Notes: generated by a model from the sequence alone, not told the origin. Positions 9,429 through 19,520 are shown, counted from the stretch's first letter. The stretch: DNA of 64,000 nt from Mycetohabitans rhizoxinica HKI 454 (GCF_000198775.1 NC_014722.1:1057734-1121733), one strand, 5' to 3'. A program made the numbers and translations.

Positions 9429-10509
9429 AGAAGTTCATCACATCTCCATCCTGGACCACGTACTCCTTGCCTTCGGCCCGCATCTTGCCCGCTTCCTTCG
9501 CGCCTTGCTCGCCTTTGTAGACGATGTAGTCATCGTACGAGATCGTCTGAGCGCGGATGAAACCGCGCTCGAAATCCGTATGGATGACACCGGCCGCTTG
9601 TGGCGCCGTATCGCCGACGTGGATGGTCCACGCGCGGACTTCCTTGACGCCGGCGGTGAAGTACGTCTGTAGCCCCAGTAGTCTGAAGCCTGCCCGAATC
9701 ACGCGATTCAGCCCAGGCTCATCCATGCCCATGTCGGACAGGAAAATGCCTTTTTCATCGTCCGGCAACTCGGCGATTTCCGCCTCGATGGCGGCGCACA
9801 CGGCGACGACCGGCGAGCCTTCTTGCGCTGCGTAGCCACGCACCGCATCGAGGTACGGATTGTTCTCGAAGCCGTCCTCTCGCACGTTGGCTACGTACAT
9901 CGTCGGCTTCGCAGTAATCAGGCAGAACGGCTTGATCAACGCGCGCTCGTCGTCGGACAGATCCATCGCACGGACCGGGCGTGCCTGGTCCAGTTGTGCA
10001 CGCACCTTGTCCAACACGGCGGCTAGCTTGACCGCTTCCTTGTCATTGCCCGATTTTGCTGCCTTTGAATAGCGTGCGAGCGCCTTCTCGACGGTCGCCA
10101 GGTCGGCCAGCGCCAACTCAGTATGGATCACTTCGATGTCCGCGAGCGGGTCCACCTTGCCGGCGACGTGAATCACGTTGTCGTCGTCGAAGCAGCGAAC
10201 CACGTGCGTGATCGCGTCCGTTTCGCGGATGTTGGCGAGGAACTGATTACCCAGGCCTTCGCCCTTGCTCGCCCCAGCGACGAGCCCGGCGATATCGACG
10301 AACTCGACGACTGCCGGAAGCACGCGCTCAGGCTTGACGATCTGGGCCAAAGCGTCGAGCCGCGAATCCGGCACCTCGACCACGCCGACATTCGGCTCGA
10401 TCGTGCAAAACGGATAGTTCTCGGCGGCGATGCCCGCCTTGGTCAGCGCGTTGAAGAGCGTGGACTTGCCGACGTTGGGCAAGCCGACGATGCCGCATTT
10501 GAGGCTCAT
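9415..10509 (-). CDS. ychF: Redox-regulated ATPase YchF (OLA1 family)
   Basis: YchF is a cytoplasmic Obg-related P-loop ATPase that binds ribosomes and is linked to stress responses. The 364-residue protein starts with [19 protein letters not shown]; the P-loop is GLPNVGKST and a G3 motif lies in [17 protein letters not shown]. The C-terminal TGS-like domain includes [14 protein letters not shown] and [18 protein letters not shown]. Length and motifs are typical. The gene is transcribed away from the effector-like gene upstream, across a 432-bp gap. Confidence 0.96.
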   Translation of the reverse strand: MSLKCGIVGLPNVGKSTLFNALTKAGIAAENYPFCTIEPNVGVVEVPDSRLDALAQIVKPERVLPAVVEFVDIAGLVAGASKGEGLGNQFLANIRETDAITHVVRCFDDDNVIHVAGKVDPLADIEVIHTELALADLATVEKALARYSKAAKSGNDKEAVKLAAVLDKVRAQLDQARPVRAMDLSDDERALIKPFCLITAKPTMYVANVREDGFENNPYLDAVRGYAAQEGSPVVAVCAAIEAEIAELPDDEKGIFLSDMGMDEPGLNRVIRAGFRLLGLQTYFTAGVKEVRAWTIHVGDTAPQAAGVIHTDFERGFIRAQTISYDDYIVYKGEQGAKEAGKMRAEGKEYVVQDGDVMNFLFNV

Positions 10510-10941
10510 GGAAAACCTTTTTGGATCAACTGTTTGCGGCTAGTTGCCGTGTCATTTGCGATCCCGGTCGCTGGGTCGCGGCAGCCGCAGGATGCATTCG
10601 GGGGGCGAGACAAGCCGGACGAACGTGCTCATTTGACGCGCGATTCCGTACTGGCTCGGTACTCTAAAGATACTAATTGTAGCGCGTTTGGACACCGTAA
10701 TTGGCAACGCGTTTAGCCCCCTAGAATCACGCTGGCAGCAGTCGTTCCGTGCGAGCCACGATAATGGAAGGTTCTATCTCCTTGTTCCGTCCGGGCCGCT
10801 GGTCGGGGTAATGCTTGGAGGCGCAGCCCGGGAGCGGGCGCTGATCGACGGGGATTGGGCATTCGAATCCTGCACAGGGTGATCCCCGCGTGGCGGCACG
10901 TTCGCGAGGAGTACCCTGAATCTAACGAGCCTGCGACTGTA
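10510..10941. other. Intergenic region upstream of ychF
   Basis: This 432-bp region lies between the start of ychF and the 3' end of the serine-rich gene, both on the minus strand. A TTGACG is present near 10633, but no well-spaced -10 is clear. An open frame at 10688-10882 has no recognisable content. A TTCGAATCC stretch near 10863 resembles a tRNA T-loop but has no matching arms. Confidence 0.35.
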
Positions 10942-12219
10942 TCAGGCGGTTGCGGACTGGTGGGCGGTGCTAGACTTCTGTCGCCGGAGGCTGAACTTTC
11001 GCTTTAAATTTTTCATTCCTTCAATAGTCCGGGTGCTAAGCGTCGATTTGGTGGATTTATTGCTCTTAATAGTGGCGTTCGTCCTCGTATCGACTTTTTC
11101 CAGTTTGAAAGGGCTGTGTCCAGTATCAACCTGCGTGGCTTGCGCGATCTGCGTGAGGCGAAGCTTGCCGAATAATCGCTTGAGCCTGCCCGGCCGCTTA
11201 GCAGTGGGGAGCGGCGTCGGGTTCCATGGCTCGTAGGACCTATGCTCCATTGAAGATCTTATGCTTTCGGCGTGCAGTGACTGCGGCGGCTCGGGCAGTT
11301 CCGGCGTGGACAATGTTGGCGACGGGTTCGGACTCCTCGCTTTAATCGATGTACTCTTTATCTCATTGCTGGCTTCTTTAAGATCTGCAAGTTCTTTTTT
11401 TAGTTTCTCTATTACTTCCTTCTGTTTTTGTATCTCTGTACGCAGATTGGGCGAAAATGGTTCCGCTTCGCTGTGCTGCTCCACCACCTTGATTTTGTTG
11501 CGAGTGTCCTGACCTCCGGCACTTGCTTGCGAGGATTTGAATAGCTGGGGAGGCGTATTGAGGCGGAACATATTTTTTGTCGCAGCCTCAAATTTATCCT
11601 TGTCTATGCCAGAAATTAACCGTTTCTTTTGTGAGGAGGGGGGGACGGTTTGCTGCAAGCGCGTGTCGGAAATGCCGGACTGCTCGTCCTTTTTGATGGG
11701 ACTGTCGGCGCGCGGATCCTGCGCAGCCTCGGCAGCACGATGAAGATCTTGTTGGACCGAAATGGGACGGAGGCTAACGATACTGTCGCTGGTAGCGATA
11801 TTTTCGTCATCGGCGTCCCATTCGCTCCCACTGGAGCTTGCGGGTGACGCTGCATTAGCGTTGCCTCTCAAGTTGACAGGCGCATATTGCTTGGTAGCGA
11901 TATGTGTGTCCAATATGGAGGAGGATTCTGAGCTGGAATCGGATCCCAAATTCGATCTTCGTTTTTTTAGCTCAAACGCAATTCGTACGGCCATTTCGGA
12001 GGGCTTGGCAGGTGTGTTCGCGCTTGAGGGGCCGGTTGATTTATTGGCCCATTGTTGATTGTCAGTTGCACCAAAGCGTCCTATTGCTGATGAGCTGTTA
12101 TGAATCGTCGATTGCATACTGCTAGGCTGCCAAATTTGAAGGAATTCGAACCTTAGCGACTTTGATCTAAATATGAATTGGGTTGCGCGATTCGGAGTCA
12201 GTGGATGCGAAGTCGACAT
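10942..12219 (-). CDS. Serine-rich protein of unknown function with coiled coil and basic segments; candidate secreted effector
   Basis: I do not recognise this 425-residue protein. It is rich in Ser, Thr, Lys, Gln and Asn, and its DNA is clearly more AT-rich than the flanking genes, which suggests acquisition or a different selective history. Residues about 90-150 are low-complexity, with repeated serines and acidic residues. Residues about 258-290 have a heptad-like pattern (EIQKQKEVIEKLKKELADL) predicting a coiled coil. Basic clusters lie at about 340-356 (AKRPGRLKRLFGKLRL) and 402-415. There is no classical signal peptide or membrane span. An alternative start is M35 (12117). Composition and isolation resemble type III effectors or host-interacting proteins, but that is inference. 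Confidence 0.6.
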   Translation of the reverse strand: MSTSHPLTPNRATQFIFRSKSLRFEFLQIWQPSSMQSTIHNSSSAIGRFGATDNQQWANKSTGPSSANTPAKPSEMAVRIAFELKKRRSNLGSDSSSESSSILDTHIATKQYAPVNLRGNANAASPASSSGSEWDADDENIATSDSIVSLRPISVQQDLHRAAEAAQDPRADSPIKKDEQSGISDTRLQQTVPPSSQKKRLISGIDKDKFEAATKNMFRLNTPPQLFKSSQASAGGQDTRNKIKVVEQHSEAEPFSPNLRTEIQKQKEVIEKLKKELADLKEASNEIKSTSIKARSPNPSPTLSTPELPEPPQSLHAESIRSSMEHRSYEPWNPTPLPTAKRPGRLKRLFGKLRLTQIAQATQVDTGHSPFKLEKVDTRTNATIKSNKSTKSTLSTRTIEGMKNLKRKFSLRRQKSSTAHQSATA

Positions 12220-12508
12220 CTCAATGTGTTGAAGGCTTTTTTGAAAAAAGACGCTAAATAAATAAAAAAAGACACCAGTAACCGCGTACTGTTTTTAACG
12301 TGAACAAGTGATGACACGGTAAGGCATGTTACTCAAGCCCTGACACACCGGGAAAGCGATGCGGACCGCTCACCAACGTTGCCGCTGCGCCCCACTGCCC
12401 CGGCTGCGCCGGCACAAACGCTGCGTGTTTCGAACCGGCGTGAATGGTGACCCGCTTGTGAGGCATTTCACGCCAAAGGGGCATGGCCCCGACCGCTATA
12501 ATGTGCCA
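12220..12508. other. AT-rich divergent intergenic region
   Basis: This 289-bp region separates the serine-rich gene from the UbiH-type gene. The part at 12230-12300 is strikingly A/T-rich, with runs of A and T that could hold promoters in either direction. I could not identify a clean -35/-10 pair. Confidence 0.4.
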
Positions 12509-13690
12509 ATGAATTCCGCACACTCGAACCATCAAGTCATTGTGATCGGCGGCGGGCTAGTCGGCAAGGCCGCCGCGCTCGCGCTGACCCAGACCGGCCT
12601 GCGCGTCGCGTTGCTCGCGCAGCGCGCGCCCGCGCCAAGCGAACATCGGTTCGACACGCGTATCTACGCGCTGTCGTCCAGTTCACAAGCGTTGCTGGAG
12701 CGGCTGCGGGTCTGGCAAGCCCTTGACTCGGCGCGGTTGTGCCCAGTGTACGACATGCGTGTGTTCGGCGATGCGCATGCACAATTGCATTTTTCTGCAT
12801 TTCAGGCGGCGGTCCCGCAGTTGGCGTGGATCGTCGAATCGAGCTTGATTGAACGCGCGCTCGACGCCGCATTGCGGTTCCAGCCGCTACTGACTTGGTG
12901 CGAATCGCGAGCCCAGGCGCTGCAACATCACCCTGAAGCCATCAGCGTGACGCTGGATGATGCGCGGGTGTTGTCCGCCGACCTGGTTGTCGGCGCGGAT
13001 GGCGCATACTCGTGGGTGCGGGAGCAGGTCGGCGCGAAGGTGAAACGGCGCGACTATCGGCAAACGGGCGTCGTGGCGAACTTCCGGTGTAGCAAGCCGC
13101 ATCATGAAACCGCATTCCAATGGTTTATCGGCGGCGAGATCCTTGCGTTGCTACCGTTGCCGGACTCACACGTGTCGCTGGTCTGGTCCGCTCGCACCGA
13201 GCACGCGGATGCGTTACTGCAACTGGATTTGCCGGCGCTGGCCGAACGGATCGAGGCCGCCACAGGCGGTGCTAGTTCGCGTCAGGTCGGCACGCTCGAA
13301 GGCGTGTCCCCCACGCAAGGATTTCCGCTTGCGCTGCAGACGGTGGATCGGTTGATTGCGCCGCGCGTGGCGCTCGTCGGCGATGCGGCTCATCTGATTC
13401 ACCCGCTCGCGGGGCAGGGAGTCAACCTTGGACTGCGCGATGTTGCCGCGCTGCTGGACGTGGTGAATCGCAAGGAACCGTTTCGTGATCTCGGGGATCT
13501 GACACTGCTTAGACGTTACGAGCGTTCGCGTCGCGAGGACATTCAGAAGCTGACCATCGCAACCGATGGGCTGCAGCGGTTGTTTGCGCTGCCGGGCGGG
13601 CTGGCCCGCGGCATCCGCAATGTCGGGATGGCGATGGTCGGTGCGCAGCCTTTCATCAAGCGCTGGCTGGTGTCGGCCGCGCTTGGCTGA
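12509..13690 (+). CDS. UbiH/UbiF/Coq6-family FAD-dependent hydroxylase (ubiquinone biosynthesis)
   Basis: This family hydroxylates the aromatic ring of ubiquinone precursors using FAD, NAD(P)H and O2. The 393-residue protein starts at MNSAHSNHQVIVIGGGLVG. The FAD-binding GGGLVGKAAALAL motif is at the N-terminus, the GADGAYSWVRE motif is in the middle, and RVALVGDAAHLIHPLAGQG is the second FAD-binding (GD) motif. Members hydroxylate different ring positions (UbiH, UbiF, UbiI or UbiM), and sequence alone by eye does not separate them. The upstream 50 in-frame codons lack similarity. dsbC follows 32 bases downstream in the same direction. Confidence 0.88.
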   Translation: MNSAHSNHQVIVIGGGLVGKAAALALTQTGLRVALLAQRAPAPSEHRFDTRIYALSSSSQALLERLRVWQALDSARLCPVYDMRVFGDAHAQLHFSAFQAAVPQLAWIVESSLIERALDAALRFQPLLTWCESRAQALQHHPEAISVTLDDARVLSADLVVGADGAYSWVREQVGAKVKRRDYRQTGVVANFRCSKPHHETAFQWFIGGEILALLPLPDSHVSLVWSARTEHADALLQLDLPALAERIEAATGGASSRQVGTLEGVSPTQGFPLALQTVDRLIAPRVALVGDAAHLIHPLAGQGVNLGLRDVAALLDVVNRKEPFRDLGDLTLLRRYERSRREDIQKLTIATDGLQRLFALPGGLARGIRNVGMAMVGAQPFIKRWLVSAALG

Positions 13691-13722
13691 CGCGTGTACG
13701 CTCAATTCAGCAAGGAACCACG

Positions 13723-14466
13723 ATGACATTTCAAATTCGCACGATCGCGCTGACCTCGGTGGTCGGCACGCTGCTGGCCGCCGCCGCGTTGGCCAGCTAC
13801 TCCGCATTCGCCGATACGAGCCTGAACAGCGTGAAGGCCGCGGTGCAAAGCCGGCTCGGTTCCGACGCGAGCGTGAAGGGCGTGGCCAAGACGCCGATCG
13901 CCGGACTGTACGAGGTTAATCTTGGCAAGGAAATCGTCTATAGCGACGCTCATGCCGATTACCTGGTGCTGGGCGACCTGGTGGAGACTCGCACGCGGAA
14001 GAACCTGACGCAGGCGCGCAACGACGAGTTGAACAAGGTCGATTTTGCGAGCCTGCCCCTGGCCAACGCCGTCAAGGTCGTCAAGGGTAATGGCGCGCGC
14101 AAGCTCGCAGTGTTCTCTGATCCGAATTGCGGATACTGCAAGCGGCTGGAGACGACGCTGAAGGGGTTCGACAATATCACCGTCTACACCTTCCTGTATC
14201 CGGTACTTTCGCCCGACTCCGACATGAAGGCGAAGGCGATTTGGTGTTCGGCGGACCGTGCGAAGGCGTGGCAGGCGTGGATGCTCGATCATCAGTCACC
14301 GAGCGGGGCCGGCAATTGCGACACCAGCGCGCTGCAGAAAAACCTGGCGCTGGGCCAGAAGTTGAACGTGAGCGGCACGCCGACGATCATCTTGGCCGAC
14401 GGACGCCGGCTCCCCGGCGCAGTGCCGGCCGAGCAGCTCGATAAGGCCCTGTCCGTGCAGCATTGA
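13723..14466 (+). CDS. dsbC: Periplasmic protein disulfide isomerase DsbC
   Basis: DsbC rearranges incorrect disulfides in periplasmic proteins as a V-shaped dimer kept reduced by DsbD. The 247-residue protein has an N-terminal signal peptide (basic start, hydrophobic core, likely cleavage after ASYSAFA near residue 30). A dimerisation domain follows, and then a thioredoxin-like domain with the CGYC active site at about 136-139 in FSDPNCGYCKRL. The cis-proline loop SGTPT is near residue 218. It follows the hydroxylase gene by 32 bases and may be co-transcribed with it. Confidence 0.95.
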   Translation: MTFQIRTIALTSVVGTLLAAAALASYSAFADTSLNSVKAAVQSRLGSDASVKGVAKTPIAGLYEVNLGKEIVYSDAHADYLVLGDLVETRTRKNLTQARNDELNKVDFASLPLANAVKVVKGNGARKLAVFSDPNCGYCKRLETTLKGFDNITVYTFLYPVLSPDSDMKAKAIWCSADRAKAWQAWMLDHQSPSGAGNCDTSALQKNLALGQKLNVSGTPTIILADGRRLPGAVPAEQLDKALSVQH

Positions 14467-14537
14467 CGGTTTGCTGATTGGCGGCCTGTGACCCCGATTT
14501 GTCCGGCCAGCAGGCCGGCGCCTACCTGCGTATCTCG

Positions 14538-16331
14538 ATGAAGCCGATTCGTTATTCCATTATCCCGAAGCACCCGGCCGCTCACGTGTTCGAGGTCACG
14601 TTGACTGTGACGGATCCGGATCCGCAGGGCCAGCAGTTTATGCTGCCGGTTTGGATACCGGGCAGTTATCTGGTTCGCGAATTTGCACGCAATATTGTGA
14701 CGCTGAGGGCCACGAACCAGGCTGGCCGCAAGGTCGCCGTCGTCAAGCTGAACAAGAACACGTGGCGTACGGCCGCCGTGGATGGCCCGTTGACGCTGAC
14801 CTACGAGGTCTACGCGTGGGACCTGTCGGTGCGCGCCGCGCATCTAGACGAGTCGGTCGGGTTTTTCAACGGTACCAGCGTATTCCTGGCCGTGGCCGGA
14901 CGCGAGCAGGAGCCGTGTGAGGTGGAGATTCGGCGTCCTGAAGGCAACGCGTATCGCGGCTGGCGGGTGGCCACCGCGTTGCGCGAGGCGCGCGGCACGC
15001 GTCGTTATGCATTCGGCCTGTACGTCGCTCAGGACTATGATGAATTAATCGACCATCCGGTCACGGTCGGCGAGTTCGAGCTGGCCCGCTTCGATGCGCA
15101 CCGTGTGCCGCACGACGTCGTGATCGCAGGCAGAGTACAGGCGCTGGACATGCCGCGGTTGTGCGCGGACTTGAAGCGGATATGCGAAGCGCAGATTGCG
15201 CTGTTTGAACCCCGCACGAAACGTGCGCCGATGGATCGGTACGTGTTCATGACGCTGGCGGTGGGCGACGGATACGGTGGGCTTGAGCATCGCGCGTCGA
15301 CCGCGCTGATCTGCAAGCGCGATGATCTGCCGGCAAAGGGCAAGCCGCAGACCACGGATGGCTATCGCTCGTATCTCGGCCTGTGCAGTCACGAGTACTT
15401 TCATACCTGGAACGTGAAGCGGATCAAGCCGGCGGCGTTTGCGCCGTACGATCTGACGCAGGAAAACTATACGCCGCTGCTTTGGCTGTTCGAGGGGTTC
15501 ACGTCGTACTACGAAAGCCTCATGCTGGTCCGAGCAGGGTTGATCTCACAGGACGAATACCTCGCACAGTTGGGCAAGACAATCGGCTCCGTGCTGCGCG
15601 GCGCCGGGCGATTGCGTCAAACCGTGGCCGAAAGCTCGTTCGATGCATGGATCAAGTACTACCGGCAGGACGAGAATGCGGGCAATGCGATCGTCAGTTA
15701 CTACACGAAGGGATCGCTGATCGCGCTGGCGTTCGACTTGTCGATTCGGGCACAAACGCGCCATCGCAAGTCGCTCGATGACGTGATGCGTCTGCTGTGG
15801 CAACGCTACGGACGCGACTTCTACACAGGGCGGCCAACCGGCGTCGAGGCGGCCGATATTCCGGCGTTGTTTGCCGAGGCGAGCGGCGCGGACTTGAGCC
15901 GGCTCTTTCGTGATGCGGTGAACGGCACGCGCGACTTGCCGCTGGACGCACTGCTCGCGCCGTTCGGTGTGGAATTGGCTGCTGCCGACACGAATGGCAG
16001 ACCCTCGTTGGGGGCGCGCTGGCGTACCGGCAGTGACTGTACGCTCGCGAGCGTCTACGATGGTGGCGCGGCGCAAAAGGCCGGCTTATCCGCGGGTGAC
16101 GTGTTGGTGGCGATCGATGGGTTGCGGGTGCCCGGCAGCGGACCCGATGCGCTGCTGGCCCGTTATCGGCCCGGCGACATGGTGCAGGTGCACGCGTTTC
16201 GTCGAGATGAGTTGCGCGCTGTACGACTCAAGCTGGATGCACCGGAGGTCGCGCACTACACGCTTACGGCGCGGCCCATTCCTGCATCGGCCAAGCGCGC
16301 ACGCGACGCGTGGTTGCATGCCGGCCGGTGA
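14538..16331 (+). CDS. M61-family metallopeptidase (glycyl aminopeptidase type) with C-terminal PDZ domain
   Basis: This is a zinc peptidase of the M61 family. The 597-residue protein starts at MKPIRYSIIPKHPAAHVFEV. The zinc-binding HEYFH is at about 285-289 in SHEYFHTWNVKRIKP, and the downstream glutamate ligand lies in LWLFEGFTSYYES. The C-terminal 120 residues, with ASVYDGGAAQKAGLSAGDV, form a PDZ-like peptide-binding domain. No signal peptide is seen, so a cytoplasmic location is likely. Known members prefer N-terminal Gly or Ala, but this protein's specificity is unverified. The first in-frame ATG, 20 codons upstream, was rejected because its residues are not family-like. Confidence 0.9.
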   Translation: MKPIRYSIIPKHPAAHVFEVTLTVTDPDPQGQQFMLPVWIPGSYLVREFARNIVTLRATNQAGRKVAVVKLNKNTWRTAAVDGPLTLTYEVYAWDLSVRAAHLDESVGFFNGTSVFLAVAGREQEPCEVEIRRPEGNAYRGWRVATALREARGTRRYAFGLYVAQDYDELIDHPVTVGEFELARFDAHRVPHDVVIAGRVQALDMPRLCADLKRICEAQIALFEPRTKRAPMDRYVFMTLAVGDGYGGLEHRASTALICKRDDLPAKGKPQTTDGYRSYLGLCSHEYFHTWNVKRIKPAAFAPYDLTQENYTPLLWLFEGFTSYYESLMLVRAGLISQDEYLAQLGKTIGSVLRGAGRLRQTVAESSFDAWIKYYRQDENAGNAIVSYYTKGSLIALAFDLSIRAQTRHRKSLDDVMRLLWQRYGRDFYTGRPTGVEAADIPALFAEASGADLSRLFRDAVNGTRDLPLDALLAPFGVELAAADTNGRPSLGARWRTGSDCTLASVYDGGAAQKAGLSAGDVLVAIDGLRVPGSGPDALLARYRPGDMVQVHAFRRDELRAVRLKLDAPEVAHYTLTARPIPASAKRARDAWLHAGR

Positions 16332-16449
16332 TCGTTCCGCCAGTGCAACAAACTGTGTCGCGCAACGCCCTTTTTCGCACTGCGCCAAAAAACTAGGATG
16401 GCTCCTGAAGCGGGCATGACGCCCGAACTGAACCTGACGGAGCCCCAAG

Positions 16450-17043
16450 ATGACTACGATTCTGCAGATTAATTCCGCTGCGCGCAAGGACGCGCAATCC
16501 ACGCTGTTGGCCAATGAATTGGTGGCGAAGCTGCAACAGTCGCATCCGGATGCCACGCTCGTCGTGCGCGATCTGTTGACCGACAGCTTGCCGCACCTGG
16601 ACGAGGCGGTACTGGGCGCCTTCTTCACGCCGGCAGAACAGCGCAATGCGCAGCAGCAGGCGATCATCGCCCGCAGCGACGCGTTGGTGGCGCAGTTGAA
16701 GGCTGCCGACATCATTGTCATCGGCGCGCCGATGTACAACTTTGGTATCTCGAGCCAGTTGAAAGCGTATTTTGACTACGTCGCGCGTGCCGGCGTGACC
16801 TTCCGCTATACGGCGCAGGGTCCACAAGGACTGATCACAGGCAAGAAGGTGTATGTCGTGACCGCGCGCGGTGGTAAGTACCTCGGCACGCCGGCGGATT
16901 TGCAGACGCCTTATTTGAAAACGTTCCTCGCCTTTATCGGCCTGACCGACGTCACGTTCATCTTCGCCGAAGGGCTGAACCTCGGTGAGCAATCCAAGCA
17001 AAGCGGCCTGGCGGCGGCACGCGAGGCGATTGCCGCCGTGTGA
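16450..17043 (+). CDS. azoR: FMN-dependent NADH:quinone oxidoreductase / azoreductase
   Basis: AzoR is a flavodoxin-like FMN enzyme that performs two-electron reduction of quinones and azo compounds with NADH. The 197-residue protein begins [17 protein letters not shown], matching the phosphate-binding start of the family. [20 protein letters not shown] is the conserved FMN-binding block, and VTARGGKY contributes to the isoalloxazine site. A well-placed GGAG lies upstream of the ATG. It ends convergently with ung, 32 bases away. Confidence 0.93.
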   Translation: MTTILQINSAARKDAQSTLLANELVAKLQQSHPDATLVVRDLLTDSLPHLDEAVLGAFFTPAEQRNAQQQAIIARSDALVAQLKAADIIVIGAPMYNFGISSQLKAYFDYVARAGVTFRYTAQGPQGLITGKKVYVVTARGGKYLGTPADLQTPYLKTFLAFIGLTDVTFIFAEGLNLGEQSKQSGLAAAREAIAAV

Positions 17044-17075
17044 TGCGCAGTTGCCGGCAGCAGACCCCAATCGGC

Positions 17076-18014
17076 TCACGGCACGCGCCAATCGATCGGC
17101 TCGCGACCCACCTGGCGCAGATGTTCATTGGCGAGCGCGAAGTGGCGGCAACCGAGGAAGCCACGGTGCGCCGACAGCGGTGACGGATGCGGCGCTTCGA
17201 GGATCTGGTGGCCGCGGCCGTGCAGTAACTGTCGTTTGGCTTGCGCATGCGAGCCCCACAGCATGAACACGAGGCCTTCGTGCTGCGTGGCAAGGTGCTC
17301 GATCAGTGTGTCCGTGCATGGCTCCCAGCCACGCTTTGCATGGCTAGCTGCCCGGTTGCGCTCCACGGTCAATACCGTATTGAGCAGCAGCACCCCTTGC
17401 CGAGCCCAGTCATCCAGGCAGCCATGGCGTGGCACCGCATGGTCGAAGGTCGCGGCAATTTCCTTGAAAATATTACGTAACGATGGGGGAGGCCGGACGC
17501 CGGGGGGCACGGAAAACGCCAGTCCGTGCGCCTGTGGCACGCCGTTGTCTTCGCCGTGATAGGGATCCTGACCTAGGATGACCACCTTGACGTCATCCGG
17601 CGACGTCAGATGCAACGCGCGGAATACGTCCGTCGGATAGACCGTCTTGCCGCTGCTGCGCTCGTGGTCGACGAACTCGCACAGGCGCGCGTATGCCGGA
17701 CTGCCGATGAACGGCGCCAGGTGTGCGCGCCACGCCGGTGGCAGGTTATCGAATTGTTGTTCGAGGGTGAGCGCCGCGCAAGATGGAGGGCCTGACCGGG
17801 ACGATGGTGCGGCCGCGCACTCACGCGGTGGTGACAGCGGATTGTCAAACAACGATGGTTGCCAAGCGTCGGCCAACGCGTTGCCGGGTAATGATGATTG
17901 CCCATGCTCGGCCGACGCCCGCCGGTGCTCGGCTGGTGCCGGCGGGCGCTCGGTTCGCTGCTCGCTGGCACCGCGCAATGCGGTGGTGATGGAGTTTTTA
18001 GTGCGGGAAGCCAT
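17076..18014 (-). CDS. ung: Uracil-DNA glycosylase, family 1, with N-terminal extension
   Basis: Ung excises uracil from DNA and starts base-excision repair. Motifs include VVILGQDPYHGEDNG (catalytic Asp in the water-activating loop) and APHPSPLSAHRGFLGC (the His and DNA-intercalation loop). The protein has 312 residues from MASRTKNSITT, whereas family 1 enzymes usually have 220-250. The extra N-terminal part of about 85 residues is Ser, Pro and Ala rich and looks disordered. The real start may lie further downstream, but no obvious alternative with a ribosome site was seen. It starts 52 bases after the CYTH gene, at the distal end of the trp cluster. Confidence 0.94.
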   Translation of the reverse strand: MASRTKNSITTALRGASEQRTERPPAPAEHRRASAEHGQSSLPGNALADAWQPSLFDNPLSPPRECAAAPSSRSGPPSCAALTLEQQFDNLPPAWRAHLAPFIGSPAYARLCEFVDHERSSGKTVYPTDVFRALHLTSPDDVKVVILGQDPYHGEDNGVPQAHGLAFSVPPGVRPPPSLRNIFKEIAATFDHAVPRHGCLDDWARQGVLLLNTVLTVERNRAASHAKRGWEPCTDTLIEHLATQHEGLVFMLWGSHAQAKRQLLHGRGHQILEAPHPSPLSAHRGFLGCRHFALANEHLRQVGREPIDWRVP

Positions 18015-18066
18015 GATCGCGATAAAGGCAGAGAAAAGAGTGGGGCGCCCGGCCACAACGGATGGC

Positions 18067-18717
18067 TTACTGGCCGCTACGCAACCGATAACCCCGTTCG
18101 GCCTTGCTGACGTCTTCGGATGTGGTGCCCGGCAAGCGCTGCTGGATGACGTCGGCGAGCGCGTCGAGGGCTGCATGCGCGCGGGCGTTTGGCGCATCTT
18201 TCAATTCAAGCTCGATTTCGCAGATTGGTGCGCGCCGCAAAGCGCCGTCCACCTCGGCTTGCACTTCGCCAATGTCCAACGCGGCTTCGATGAGTGTGCC
18301 GGTCCAGTGAAGCGGCCATAGCGTGCGCGTGAAGTGGGTGTGAAACAGTGGCACGAGCGTCGCCGCAGCGTCGCGCACGAGCGCGCGCGCTTGTGCGTCG
18401 CCGCACGCGGCGAGCAGCGCGTCGAGTTCGAGCGCTTCACCGGCCACGGCCATTTCCCATTCATGGCGGCTGTGCACGCCGCCCGACGCGCCACCGCCAA
18501 ACTTGAAGGTCTGTAGCCAGCCATCGGGCGTGCGTCGCAATCGCAACGCACCGCCGGCGCGCGCGAGCCCGCCGTCGGGCGTATCGAAGTAGAGGTTGGC
18601 GAGCGCGACCGGTTGGCCGGCCTGTCCGCTCAACTCAGCGAGTAGCGCGCGGGCGGCCTCGACCCGCGACGCCGGCAGCGCAAGCTTGATTTCCCGTTCG
18701 ATGCTCATCGTCGTCAT
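18067..18717 (-). CDS. CYTH domain protein (triphosphate tunnel metalloenzyme family)
   Basis: The 216-residue protein carries the N-terminal EREIK (ExExK) signature of CYTH proteins, which bind triphosphates and metal in a beta-barrel tunnel; known members hydrolyse inorganic tripolyphosphate. Conserved arginine-rich strands such as GGALRLRRT and a late IELELKD acidic strand fit the fold. There is no C-terminal CHAD domain of the E. coli YgiF type. Its start overlaps the trpC stop (ATGA), so it is probably co-transcribed with the trp genes, although no metabolic link is evident. MSIEREIK, three codons in, is an alternative start. Confidence 0.85.
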   Translation of the reverse strand: MTTMSIEREIKLALPASRVEAARALLAELSGQAGQPVALANLYFDTPDGGLARAGGALRLRRTPDGWLQTFKFGGGASGGVHSRHEWEMAVAGEALELDALLAACGDAQARALVRDAAATLVPLFHTHFTRTLWPLHWTGTLIEAALDIGEVQAEVDGALRRAPICEIELELKDAPNARAHAALDALADVIQQRLPGTTSEDVSKAERGYRLRSGQ

Positions 18718-19520
18718 GGACGCTGCGGTCCGAAAAACATGTCGGCGAGCGCGGCACCGGGGTTGTCCGCGCGCATAAATGCCTCACCGACCAGGAAGGT
18801 ATGCACGCCGGCTGCACGCATCCGGTCCACGTCGTCGCGCGTCAGAATCCCCGACTCGGTGACTACGATACGTTCGTCGGGAATGCTGCCGAGGAGCCCA
18901 AGCGTGGTGTCCAGCGTGACGGCGAACGTGCGCAGGTTGCGGTTGTTGACGCCGATCAGCGGTGTCTTCAGCGTCAGCGCCACGTCCAGCTCGTGCGCGT
19001 TGTGCACTTCCACCAGCACCGCGAGCCCCAGCGAATGCGCGTACGCTTCCAGCTCGCGCATCTGCGCTGGCTCCAGCGCGGCGGCGATCAGCAGAATGCA
19101 GTCCGCACCCATCGCACGCGCCTCCAGCACCTGGTACGGGTCGATGATGAAGTCCTTGCGCAGCACGGGCAGCGTGCACGCGTCGCGAGCCTGCTGGAGG
19201 TAGCGCGCGCTGCCCTGGAAAAACTGTGCGTCCGTGAGTACCGACAAGCATGCGGCGCCGTGCTGCGCGTACGAGCGGGCGATGTCGGCTGGCACGAAGG
19301 TTTCGCGCAACACGCCCTTGGAGGGGCTGGCCTTTTTCACCTCGGCGATGATCGCCGGCTGTTCGAGCGCGTGCTTGGCACGCAACGCAGCAACGAAGTC
19401 ACGCAGGTCGCCGCGCCGCGCGTGGGCGCTCAGTTGCAATTCTGCCAGGGGCGCACTCGCCTGCGCGGCACGAATCTCATCGCGCTTGACGGCAATAATG
19501 CGATCGAGGATATCAGTCAT
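18714..19520 (-). CDS. trpC: Indole-3-glycerol phosphate synthase
   Basis: TrpC converts 1-(2-carboxyphenylamino)-1-deoxyribulose 5-phosphate to indole-3-glycerol phosphate. The 268-residue TIM-barrel protein starts [16 protein letters not shown]. Diagnostic parts are [15 protein letters not shown] (catalytic Lys and phosphate-binding region), [15 protein letters not shown], and [11 protein letters not shown] followed by VTESGI. It is monofunctional, without the TrpF domain fused to TrpC in E. coli. It follows trpD by 18 bases. Confidence 0.97.
   Translation of the reverse strand: MTDILDRIIAVKRDEIRAAQASAPLAELQLSAHARRGDLRDFVAALRAKHALEQPAIIAEVKKASPSKGVLRETFVPADIARSYAQHGAACLSVLTDAQFFQGSARYLQQARDACTLPVLRKDFIIDPYQVLEARAMGADCILLIAAALEPAQMRELEAYAHSLGLAVLVEVHNAHELDVALTLKTPLIGVNNRNLRTFAVTLDTTLGLLGSIPDERIVVTESGILTRDDVDRMRAAGVHTFLVGEAFMRADNPGAALADMFFGPQRP

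Noticed and set aside
10855..10885. Possible tRNA 3' end (TTCGAATCC)
   Set aside because: No acceptor, D or anticodon arm could be folded around it.
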